Below are positions 55,734 through 64,000 of a stretch of DNA of 64,000 bases, in pieces. Numbering within the stretch: position 1 is the stretch's first letter; every line of letters starts with the position of its first letter. The notes beneath the pieces were generated by a model, which saw only the letters and a program-made list of their open reading frames with translations, had not been told where the DNA came from and did no database searches. Source of the stretch: Neoarius graeffei. Its lineage: Eukaryota > Chordata > Actinopteri > Siluriformes > Ariidae. The DNA is taken from assembly GCF_027579695.1 (NCBI RefSeq), contig NC_083577.1, positions 31,361,198 through 31,425,197 on the forward strand, read 5' to 3'. A program made the position numbers and the translations under genes.

Positions 55734-55746
55734 TGGTCCTAGCTTA

Positions 55747-56124
55747 GGGCGGCACGGTGGTGTAGTGGTTAGCGCTGTCGCCTCACAGCAAGAAGGTCCT
55801 GGGTTCGAGCCCCGGGGCCGGCGAGGGCCTTTCTGTGTGGAGTTTGCATGTTCTCCCCGTGTCCGCGTGGGTTTCCTCCGGGTGCTCCGGTTTCCCCCAC
55901 AGTCCAAAGACATGCAGGTTAGGTTAACTGGTGACTCTAAATTGACCGTAGGTGTGAATGTGAGTGTGAATGGTTGTCTGTGTCTATGTGTCAGCCCTGT
56001 GATGACCTGGCGACTTGTCCAGGGTGTACCCCGCCTTTCGCCCGTAGTCAGCTGGGATAGGCTCCAGCTTGCCTGCGACCCTGTAGAAGGATAAAGCGGC
56101 TAGAGATAATGAGATGAGATGAGA
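55747..56124 (+). mobile_element. tRNA-derived SINE, copy 2
   Basis: Same SINE as 26945-27325, in the same orientation, with only a few single-base differences seen (for example GTGGTGTAGTGG for GTGGTGCAGTGG, CTAGAGAT for CTACAGAT). A perfect 13 bp duplication TGGTCCTAGCTTA flanks it (55734-55746, 56125-56137). It sits inside the L2-like LINE coding region. Confidence 0.92.
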
Positions 56125-56137
56125 TGGTCCTAGCTTA

Positions 56138-56417
56138 CCAGACTCTCAAGGGGTTAGGGTCAGCATACTTCCAGAGTCTGTTCCACTCCTACATACCAGC
56201 CAAATCCCTACACTCTGCTACTACTGGCCATCTGGCCCCTCCTCATCTCCACTCCTGTCCAGCCCATTCAAGACTACTGTCTGTCCTGGTTCCCCATTGG
56301 TGGAATGACTTTCCCATTGAGGTCGGAACTGCTAACTCTCTGACCACCTTCAAACACAGACTGAAGACTCACCTCTTCAGGCTGCACCTCTCCCCTTCCT
56401 CCCTGCCTACTGTGTAA
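56138..56417 (+). pseudogene. L2-like LINE C-terminal protein end
   Basis: Frame with YFQSLFHSYIPAKSLHSATT, LAPPHLHSCPAHSRLLSVLV, HWWNDFPIEVGTANSLTTFK and THLFRLHLSPSS ending in TAA-type termination at 56415-56417. This is the usual C-terminus of fish L2/CR1-type LINE proteins. Confidence 0.78.
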
Positions 56418-56507
56418 CTGTGTTTCAGTTTTGACCAACCCAGGCTGTGTGTGGTCTAGCCTGGGGTTAGCTGTTTTGAGTTCTCTATTTAGTTATACTC
56501 CTTGTCT

Positions 56508-56794
56508 ATGAACAGCAAGGAGTCAGGTTGAACCAGCAGGTAATGTGATGAATTACACCTGTGCCTAATTACTGGCTGCCCATTAATGTGTGTCTCTATG
56601 TGTCTTTCAGACAGCCAATTGAGAGAGAGAGAGAGAGAGAGAGAGATCACTGAATCATGCAGAGTTGTGTTTGTTTGTGTGTACACATAGAAGTGTAGTC
56701 ACTGAAAAGTGAAAGCAAAGGAAGCAGTAAAACATACCTGCTATTGAAATCTGCCTCCCAGTTCCTTTCTACCCCAATGCAGAAAGTTCTTATA
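56508..56794 (+). repeat. 3' LTR of Gmr1-like copy 5, 5' truncated
   Basis: Matches 50312-50618 (CAAGGAGTCAGGTTGAACCA onward) but lacks the first roughly 40 bases, where the LINE lies. Contains a (GA)n tract at 56620-56646 and ends TTCTTATA for GTTACA. Confidence 0.88.
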
Positions 56795-56799
56795 TATGT

Positions 56800-57650
56800 A
56801 TTAATGTATCTAATATATTGGTAACACAACAATCTTGATAATATTCCTAGTGTCCCGTACTAATATACAGTGTCTTTATTAATTGCAATGTTGTTGGCAT
56901 TTTCCAACTAGACATGCCTGTTGACATGGACTGGTGTCCCATCCAGGGTGTATTCCCTACTCACCCCCAGTGTTTCCAGGATAGGCTCTGGATCCTGATG
57001 GAATGAATGAATCTTCACCTGTATACAACAACAAAAAGTGATGCACTACAAGTGCTTTTGTTTAAATGAGCTCTAAATAATTATCTAATTTCTCTGTTGT
57101 CCATTCTGTAGTGTTATGGCCTTTAGATAGTTAGCCAACAAGTGTACATTCCTTTCTTTCACTGTGGACATAAACAGGTACTTGGCATCATGATCAGGAT
57201 GTTTTTATTTGCTTCCACCTACATTTGTTTAGTTAATTATCAAGGAGACAATAAGCTCCAAAAAGAGTTAAATTTAGAGAAGAATGTATATAAAATGAAA
57301 AATGTGAGATGCTTATATTTTTCAGTGACTGGTAAGCTGTCGATGACAAATCTTATATGGGTGACTTGTTCTTAGGCCTCAAGGCTTTTGGTGTTTCTTT
57401 TTAATGTGGCGACCCAGAAATGTCATATGAATGTGGCCTTTTGAGGAAACTGTGTTTTTAAGTTTAAACCAGCTGAATTATTCCACTCTGATGGACCATG
57501 TTTTTATACTTGGTCCTTGGTGGGGTTTTGAGTTTGCTTGTCATTTTCGATAAGGGTAAAGCTAGAGCAATGTTTGAGTGACCTTGCAACCCACTATGTA
57601 CCTAGGTACACAAAATTTAGGACATTATGCAACCTTTTAAACTTGGGACC
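56800..57650. other. No gene; a short SINE/LINE tail fragment at 56925-57010
   Basis: The fragment has GGACTGGTGTCCCATCCAGG and GGATAGGCTCTGGATCC followed by GAATGAATGAAT, the common 3' tail of fish SINEs. The remainder is AT-rich with nothing recognisable. Confidence 0.5.
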
Positions 57651-57652
57651 TA

Positions 57653-59283
57653 CAGTGCTCAGCGTAAATGAGTACACCCCCTTTGAAAAGTAACATTTTA
57701 AAAAATATCTCAATGAACACAAACAATTTCCAAAATGTTGACAAGACAAAGTTTAATATAACATCTGTTTAACTTATAATGGGAAAGTAAGGTTAATAAT
57801 ATAAACTTAGATTACACATTTTTCAGTTTTACTCAAATTAGGGTGGTGCAAAAATGAGTACACCCCACAACAAAAACTACTACATCTAGTACTTTGTATG
57901 GCCTCCATGATTTTTAATGACAGAACCAAGTCTTCTAGGCATGGAATGAACAAGTTGGTGACATTTTGCAACATCAATCTTTTTCCATTCTTCAACAGTG
58001 ACCTCTTTTAGTGACTGGATGCTGGATGGAGAGTGATGCTCTACTTGTCTCTTCAGAATTCCCCATAGGTGTTCAATTGGGTTCAGATCAGGAGACATAC
58101 TTGGCCACTGAATCACTTTCACCCTGTTCTTCTTCAGAAATCCAACAGTGGCCTTAGATGTGTGTTTAGGATCATTGTCATGTTGGAAAAGTGCACGATG
58201 ACCAAGGGCACGGAGTGATGGTAGCATCTTCTCTTTCAGTATAGAGCAATACATCTGTGAATTCATGATGCCATCAATGAAATGCAGCTCCCCGACACCA
58301 GCAGCACTCATGCAGCCCCACATAAGGACACTGCCACCACCATGTTTCACTGTAGGCACCATGCATTTTTCTTTGTATTCCTCACCTTTGCGACGCCATA
58401 CAGTTTTGAAGACATCAGTTCCAAAAACATTTATCTTGGTCTCATCACTCCAGAGTATAGAGTCCCAGTAGTCTTCATCTTTGTCAGCATGGGCCCTGGT
58501 AAACTCTAGGCGGGCTTTTTTGTGCCTGGGCTTTAGGAGAGGCTTCTTTCATGGACGGCATCCATGCATGCCATTCCTCTGCAGTGTACGCCGTATTGTG
58601 TCACGGGAAATAGTCACCCCAGTTTGACTTTCTACTTCTTTAGATAACTGCAGTGAACTTGCATGCCGATTTTCTTCAACCCTTCTCATCAGAAGACGCT
58701 CCTGTCGAGGTGTTAACTTCCGTGGACGACCTGGATGTCTCTGTGAGATGGTTGCAGTTCCATCTTTCTTAAAATTTTGTACCACTTTTGCTACAGTATT
58801 CTGACTGATAAGTAAAGTTTTGCTGATCTTCTTGTAGCCTTCACCTTTGTGGTGTAAAGAAATTATTTTCTTTGGGGAATTCTGAAGAGACAAGTTGAGC
58901 ATCACTCTCCATTCAGCATCCGGTCACTAAAAGAGGTCATTGTTGAAGAATGGAAAAAGATTGATGCTGCAAAATGTTGCCAACTTGTTCATTCCATGCC
59001 TAGAAGACTTGGTGCTGTCATTAAAGTCATGGAGGCCATACAAAGTACTAGATGTAGTAGTTTTTGTTGTGGGGTGTACTCATTTTTGCACCACCCTAAT
59101 TTGAGTAAAACTGAAAAATGTGTAATCCAAGTTATATTATTAACCTTACTTTCCCGTTATAAGTTAAACAGATCTTATATTAAACTTTGTCTTTTCAACA
59201 TTTTGGAAATTGTTTGTGTTCACTGAGATATTGTTTAAAATGTTACTTTTCAAAGGGGGTGTACTCATTTACGCTGAGCACTG
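57653..59283 (-). mobile_element. Tc1-like transposon D with about 410 bp inverted repeats
   Basis: Ends CAGTGCTCAGCGTAAATGAG at 57653 and inverse at 59283, with TA on both sides (57651-57652, 59284-59285). The inverted arms are unusually long: 57653-58065 and 58873-59283. The left arm contains the last part of the transposase gene, so the right arm holds an inverted copy of that coding end. Total 1631 bp. One in-frame TGA interrupts the transposase. Confidence 0.92.
57886..58905 (-). pseudogene. Tc1-like transposase (element D), one TGA
   Basis: A 340-codon frame. MMLNLSLQNSPKK, helix-turn-helix KIISLHHKGEGYKKISKTLL and NTVAKVVQNFKKDGT, GRPRKLTPRQERLL, TISRDTIRRTLQRNGMHGCRP, then TGA at 58549-58551. 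In the same frame it continues KKPLLK, ILWSDETKINVFG (first Asp), GGGSVLMWGCMSAAGVGEL, FQHDNDPKHTSKA (second Asp), SPDLNPIEHLWGILKR (third acidic block has Glu) to HTKY and the stop. The DDE-type residues are all present. The first dozen residues come from the inverted arm rather than from the usual N-terminus. Apart from the stop it is close to complete. Confidence 0.9.
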
Positions 59284-59382
59284 TACCATTTGGTTAACAT
59301 TAGCATGAGCATCCTGGTCCCTGAATGTGAATGTTAATTACAGACAGCAACAAACAGCTCCATAATATCAAGGGTCTATGGC

Positions 59383-59384
<2 letters not shown>

Positions 59385-59417
<33 letters not shown>

Positions 59418-60000
59418 GTTCGATTTATATAGCATCTTTCTCACACCCAAGGTCACTTTATAATTCAGGGGGAAAATCCACCAAAAGAGGGTCAGGATGT
59501 AATTCCAATGGCATAGCTACCACAATCCCACCAAAAGGCATAGAAAGATAAATCCCAAACCACCTGCACAGACGCCATGACGCCACCAGGCAACATCACT
59601 TGGAACACCGCACCATGGATCCACAAAGTGAGCACAGAAGCACCACCACACAGAGTGCTGGTATGTCCCAAACCACCTGCACAGCCACTGTAACGCCACT
59701 GGGCAACATCGCTCGGAACACCATGCCAACCATAGAAGCACTGCTGCACAGAATGCTGGACAATCCCGATGTTAAAAGAGCAACAAGCTCACTGCAGTCC
59801 ATAGTGAAGAGGACAGGCATCACCCATGGTGGACCAAGGCCTGGAGGGAACCAAAGCTCAAAACTGGGTCTGGAGCTATGCCACAACCAGCAGACAAAAC
59901 ACTCAAACAAACATCAAACTACGGAAACACAAAAAAGGGGGAAAAAAGAAAAATAAAAAGTTCTGGTGAGAAGCGGCAGCCAGAATGTGCACGGCATACG
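59385..60000 (-). repeat. Retroposon with L2-like 3' tail, copy 2 (inverted)
   Basis: Reverse-complement relative of 19690-20315. On the minus strand it runs from a TTTTTATTTTTCTTTTTT stretch through TTTGATGTTTGTTTGAGTG, GGTTCCCTCCAGGCCTTGG, CCTGTCCTCTTCACTATGGA and TGGATCCATGGTGCG to an ATATAAATCG tail and a TTA repeat (AAT run at 59385-59416 on the plus strand). It is more diverged than a recent copy. Confidence 0.65.
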
Positions 60001-60070
60001 CTCAACTGGAAACGGAAAACCGGAAAATATGTTTGAAGATCATTTGACATCCATTCTCTCATCTTTAGTA

Positions 60071-61707
60071 AAGTGTATTTTAAAACTATTCATCACCCTT
60101 GGTGTTTGTCCTGTTTTGTTGCATTACAAGATGGAATTAAAATGGATTTTTGGAGGGTTCGCACCGTTTGATTTACACAACATGCTTACCACTTTAAAGG
60201 TGAAAACTGTTGTTTTATTGTAACGCAAACAATAATTAAGATGAAAAAAATCCCAGAAATCTGAAGTGTGCATATGTATTCACCCTCTTTCATAGGAAAC
60301 CCCTAAATAAGAGCTGCTCCAACCAATTCACTTCATAAGTCACATAAGTAGTTGATTAAGATTCACCTGTGTCGAATCAAAGTGTCACATGATCTGTCAC
60401 AAGATGTCTGTATAAATCAACCTGTCCTGGAAGGACCCCGACTCTGCAACACTACTAAGCAAGCAACATGAAAACCAAGGAGCCTCCAAACAGGTCAGAG
60501 ACAAAGTTGTGGAGAAGTATAGATTAGGGCTGGGTCATAAAAAATGTCCCAAATTTTGAATATCCCAGGGAGCACCATTAAATCTATTATAGCAAAATGG
60601 AAAGAATATGTCACCACTACAAACCAGACAAGAGAAGGCTGGCCACCAAAACTCACAGACCAGGTAAGAAGAGGATTAATCAGAGATGCAACAAACACAC
60701 CCAAGATAACACTGAAGGAGCTGCAAAGATCCACAGTGGAGAGTGGAGTATCTGTCCATAGGACCACTTTAAGCCATATACTCCACAGAGCAGGGCTTTA
60801 TAGAAGAGTGGCCAGAAAATGTCATTGCTTAAGAAAACACATTTGGAGGTTGCCCAACAGCATGTGGCAGACTCCCTAAACACATGGCAGAAGATTATCT
60901 GGTCAAATGAGGCTAAAATTTATATTTTTTGCCATCATGGGAAATGCCATGTGTGACACAAACCCAACACCCTGAGAACACCATTTCTACAGTGAAGCAT
61001 GGTGGTGGCAGCATCATGCTGTGGAGATATTGTTCATCTACAGGGACAGGAAAGCTGGTCAGGACTGAAGGAAAGATGGATGGCACTTAATACAGGGCAA
61101 TTCTGGAGGAAAACCTGTTTGAGTCAGCCAGAGTTTTGAGACTGGGACAAAAGTTCATGTTCCAGCAGGACAATGACCCTGAACATACTGCTAAAGCTAC
61201 AATGGATTGCTTTGAAGAGAAACATTTAAATGGCTTGGAATGGCCTAATCAAAGCCCAGATCTCAATCCAACTGAGAATTTGTGGCATAATTTGAAGATT
61301 GCTGCACACTGGGTTGCACATCTACTGTAACTTGAAGGAGTTGGAGCAGTTTTGCCTTGAGGAATGGGCAAAAATCCCAGTGGCTAGATGTGCTAAGCTA
61401 ATAGAGACATACCCCAAGAGACTTGCAGCTGTAACTGCAGCAAAAGGATGGCTCTACAAAGTATTGACTTGTGCATAGGTATCCCCCTCCCACTCCAGAT
61501 TTCTGTTTTTTCATCATAATTATTGTTTGTGTTACAATAAAACAACAATTTTCACCTTTAAAGTTGTAGGCATGTTGTGTAACTCAAATGGTGCTACCCC
61601 CCCCCCCCAAAAAAAAAAAAATAATAATAATAATCATAATAATTCTAGCTTGTAATGCAACAAAACAGGACAAACACGAAGGGGGATGAAAACTTTTGCA
61701 AGACACT
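60071..61707 (+). mobile_element. Tc1-like transposon E, decayed
   Basis: The ends share TGGTGTTTGTCCTGTTTTGT (left, near 60099) and its inverse near 61660-61677, plus CATTACAAG-like and GTGAAAACTGTTGTTTTATT motifs on both sides. The terminal CAGTG-TA is degraded at both ends, so limits are approximate. The right arm contains a 14-base C run, an A run and an AAT microsatellite (61597-61632). Confidence 0.8.
60469..61475 (+). pseudogene. Tc1-like transposase (element E), many frameshifts
   Basis: ATG at 60469 starts MKTKEPPNRSETKLW, soon lost by a frameshift and TAG. Other frames give FGYPREHH-equivalent STIKSIIAKWKEYVTTTNQT, GWPPKLTDQVRRGLIRDATN, TLKELQRSTVESGVSVHRTTL and LYRRVARK. Then ETKI-like remains follow, and [18 protein letters not shown] and [18 protein letters not shown] near 61160-61300. 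The block order equals that of a full Tc1 protein. Inactive. Confidence 0.85.
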
Positions 61708-61724
61708 GCAAGTGCTCTGTTCCA

Positions 61725-61880
61725 ATCATGGTCATTGTCAACTCACCCTGAATGGGATACCAGTTCATAGCAGGGCACCTGCACACACATTCACACACCT
61801 TTCATAATATATCAACTGGCATGTTTTGGAATTTGGGAGGAAACTGGAGGACCTGGAAGGGAACCCATCGTACCTTCTGT
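61725..61880 (-). repeat. Diverged SINE fragment
   Basis: On the minus strand GTTCCCTTCCAGGTCCTCCA and GTTTCCTCCCAAATTCC follow the order of the body of the SINE at 26945, with many changes. No head or tail recognised. Confidence 0.4.
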
Positions 61881-62309
61881 GAGAAACAAACACACATGAA
61901 AATTTAAAAGACTGTTAGCTAGCTACAGATAAGTACAAGCTAACATAAAATTAGTTCACAATCTCAAGCTAATAATGTTCAACAAAAGGATCTTAACACT
62001 GGATTTTCAGTCCTGTGAATGCCCACAACCCTCATTAAATCCGCAAAGTACAGCTGTTTATCAATGAGTTATGCCAAGTTCACACTACATGAATTTAGCC
62101 CTGATTTTCCACTCACAGACAGATTTTGGGGATCAGAGGCAAATTAGCACTCAATTACTACATGTGAACTGTTCAAAGATGCTTGGAGAGTGACTAGATA
62201 CCAATGCATATTAGGTTGTTGTTTTGTTTTTTTAAGTTTTGGCCAGGATCCCACCCAAACTAATTATCACATCATCAGTTTTTCCTTGGTTAAGCAGATA
62301 CAGGGTACT

Positions 62310-62455
62310 CTACCACTCTTGTCAGGGCAGCTGGAGGTTAAGTGCCTTGCTCAAGGGCACACCAGCCAATCCTGCTAGTCCAGGGAATCGAACCAGCAAC
62401 CTTTTGGTTCCAAAGCTGTTTCTCTAACTATTAGGCCATGGCTTCCCCCAAAATA
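62310..62455 (-). repeat. tRNA-like SINE fragment of a second family
   Basis: Minus-strand reading gives GGCCTAATAGTTAGAGAAAC (A-box-like) and GGTTGCTGGTTCGATTCCC (B-box-like), then CTTGAGCAAGGCACTTAACC. This order is common in fish SINEs. It differs from the SINE at 26945. Confidence 0.6.
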
Positions 62456-64000
62456 CATCTCAGACACCCAAAAAATATCTAGCAGGGTCAATATTTGGAC
62501 CTGTCAGGGAGTCCAGGGTGTGAAAAGTGTTGTGACTGGTAATGAGTGCATGGATAAGCTACAGCCAATGAGAGCACAAGGTGAGGGTAAAGCCAGGAGA
62601 GGAATTTTATACAAAATTAACAAGCATGGCTACAGCAAGTATAGCAGTAAAGCACAGGTGTGTGAATGCCAAGTCGATAAGTTACCCTTTAGATCAGACA
62701 GTAAATTATTTATATTGTTTGTAATTATTAAACAGTACTTCATCGACAGGGGAAATTATGCACAGAGTTAAATTGAACAGAAATAATATGTTGTAATGGT
62801 AAAAATAGTAAATATACACGAAAGTAGATAATTAGGTTTGGACTCCTTTCTATAAATGTGTTTTATGAGAATATTCAAAATAATATTCCCTTTCAGACTT
62901 TGATGAATACATATCAACATGGAAAATTGCATGGCTTTAATATGCCTTTAACTAGTCATGGTTTTTGTGTTCAAACAGGGTTTTGAATCCATGTATGGTT
63001 CGTTCTTTGATATTTCCATTTTAAGAACAAATTGGAAAAACAAAAAAGTGTTTTTGTTGTTGTTTGTTTATTTGTTTTAAAACCAGAATGGGAAAAATAA
63101 AAAAATGGCATCGCTTTTTGTTTTTCTATTTTAAAACCAAAAGAGAAAAATGAGAAAACAGAAAAACAAACAAGCAAGCACTGGAAAACCTAGTGCTTAA
63201 AAGTAGAGAGTTGAAAAACTGAAACGGCTAAAGGCAAACAGGTCAACTCTACCTGAGCCACCATTTTATCAGGTCACTGAGAGAGATGTACAATAGGTTT
63301 TTCCTTCATAAAATTAGATATAGTGGACTAACTAGTGAGCCGAGCATGTGAATATGACCATTGGCTGCAAGGAAAAGTCATAGTTTTTTCTGAAGCATGG
63401 TGCAATGCTCGCACATTTCTTTTTTGTATAGATTTCTTTTCATCCACAGGCAGGTTTCACCTTGTTGTTGAAATCTGACTTATGATGTTCATTGACAACT
63501 ACTTGATGACCTAAAATACTAAATGCTATTGCCAATTCAGATAAAATATTAATGCTTTTTCAACTTAGCGTGATTTGACAGTAAAAATTCTAATATGTAG
63601 TCAATATATTCAAAGTTTTTTCAACAGAAGTTTTCATCCAGGTCATGCTGAATGTCTCAGCAGAAAGGCGGGTTGACCTCAGCAGTTTCTTACCAGTTCA
63701 CACCTTTGGACCCCAAAGACATATTAGTTCCATGCCATGACAAGTGTGAATCACACTGTGTTTAAATGCTGGGGAAAATTCACTACCAGGCAGCAGAGCT
63801 TATGAAAGCTCTTAGATGCAGGATGAAATATCTTCAATAATAAAACATAAGGCCTCTAACTTGGATTTGTTGCCAGTCTGCCAGAAATGAAAATATTAAC
63901 CCAATGGTGCTATTGCCTTCTAGGTTTAAGAGACAGGGCATATAATTTATATCCTTTCCATTTTGAATATTCAGTCATCAGATTATTCATACTGTACCAA
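62456..64000. other. AT-rich sequence without recognisable features
   Basis: Long A and T runs, only short unsupported open frames on both strands. No repeat end recognised. Confidence 0.5.

Larger units (their letters stand above)
52815..56507 (+). mobile_element. L2-like LINE inserted in Gmr1-like copy 5
   Basis: Starts with a non-coding leader from about 52815, followed by AP endonuclease (53296-53754) and reverse transcriptase (54209-56417) remains, and a short 3' region to about 56507. Its insertion accompanied loss of the rest of the retrotransposon's pol and the first part of its 3' LTR. A SINE is inserted near its end. L2/CR1-type assignment rests on the endonuclease and C-terminal protein motifs. 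Confidence 0.75.
50270..56794 (+). mobile_element. Gmr1-like retrotransposon, copy 5 (diverged subfamily), holding a LINE and SINE
   Basis: Flanked by perfect 5 bp duplication TATGT (50265-50269, 56795-56799). 5' LTR 50270-50618, PBS, gag, protease and start of integrase follow. The rest of pol is missing: an inverted duplication (52622-52811) and an L2-like LINE lie there, then a 5'-truncated 3' LTR. Amino-acid similarity to copies 2 and 3 is clear but lower, so this is an older or separate subfamily. Integrase again follows protease directly. Confidence 0.88.

Overview
The window looks like teleost fish genomic DNA that is almost entirely made of transposable elements. A fish is indicated by the mix: several Tc1-like DNA transposons with fish-type ends, fish hAT, Kolobok-like and ISL2EU-like elements, L2- and RTE-like LINEs, a tRNA-derived SINE with a GATGA-rich tail, an endogenous retrovirus, and Gmr1-like Ty3/gypsy elements (known from cod and other deuterostomes). 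I recognise no intact host gene. Every recognisable coding stretch belongs to a mobile element and almost all are broken. The exact species cannot be read from the sequence.

Layout. 1-1724: right part of an hAT transposon whose transposase carries one in-frame TGA. 1991-13990: a minus-strand RTE-like LINE split by a nested stack, namely a Gmr1-like element (3102-12685), inside it a CACTG-ended MITE (4031-11618), and inside that an endogenous retrovirus with 1.7 kb LTRs (4036-11380). 16664-18963: Tc1 element A holding an hAT MITE. 19690-20315: an L2-tailed retroposon, repeated in inverse orientation at 59385-60000. 20581-23054: an ISL2EU-like fragment abutting a truncated Gmr1-like copy. 24456-26115: remains of a THAP-type DNA transposon whose THAP exon has grown into a minisatellite, which is split by a solo LTR. 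26945-27325: a SINE. 28361-37915: a canonical Ty3/gypsy element carrying an hAT insertion. 38342-39174: another Gmr1-like fragment. 39200-45765: Tc1 element C split by the most complete Gmr1-like copy (40701-45652). 46255-47332: an ISL2EU-like element with a visible exon-intron-exon. 47673-49520: a Kolobok-like element holding an hAT MITE. 50270-56794: Gmr1-like copy 5 split by an L2-like LINE that is itself split by a SINE. 57653-59283: Tc1 element D with about 410 bp inverted repeats. 60071-61707: Tc1 element E. The rest is AT-rich sequence without recognisable genes.

How the parts relate. Target-site duplications were read for most insertions, so the relative order of insertion can be stated. 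The Gmr1-like family is the most informative: the integrase is encoded upstream of reverse transcriptase (gag-PR-IN-RT-RNase H, a copia-like order with gypsy-type proteins), whereas the gypsy element at 28361-37915 has the usual PR-RT-RNase H-IN order. Stops in several unrelated elements are TGA codons where an arginine is expected, as left by CpG decay of CGA. All homology statements come from motif recognition by eye; no database search was run.
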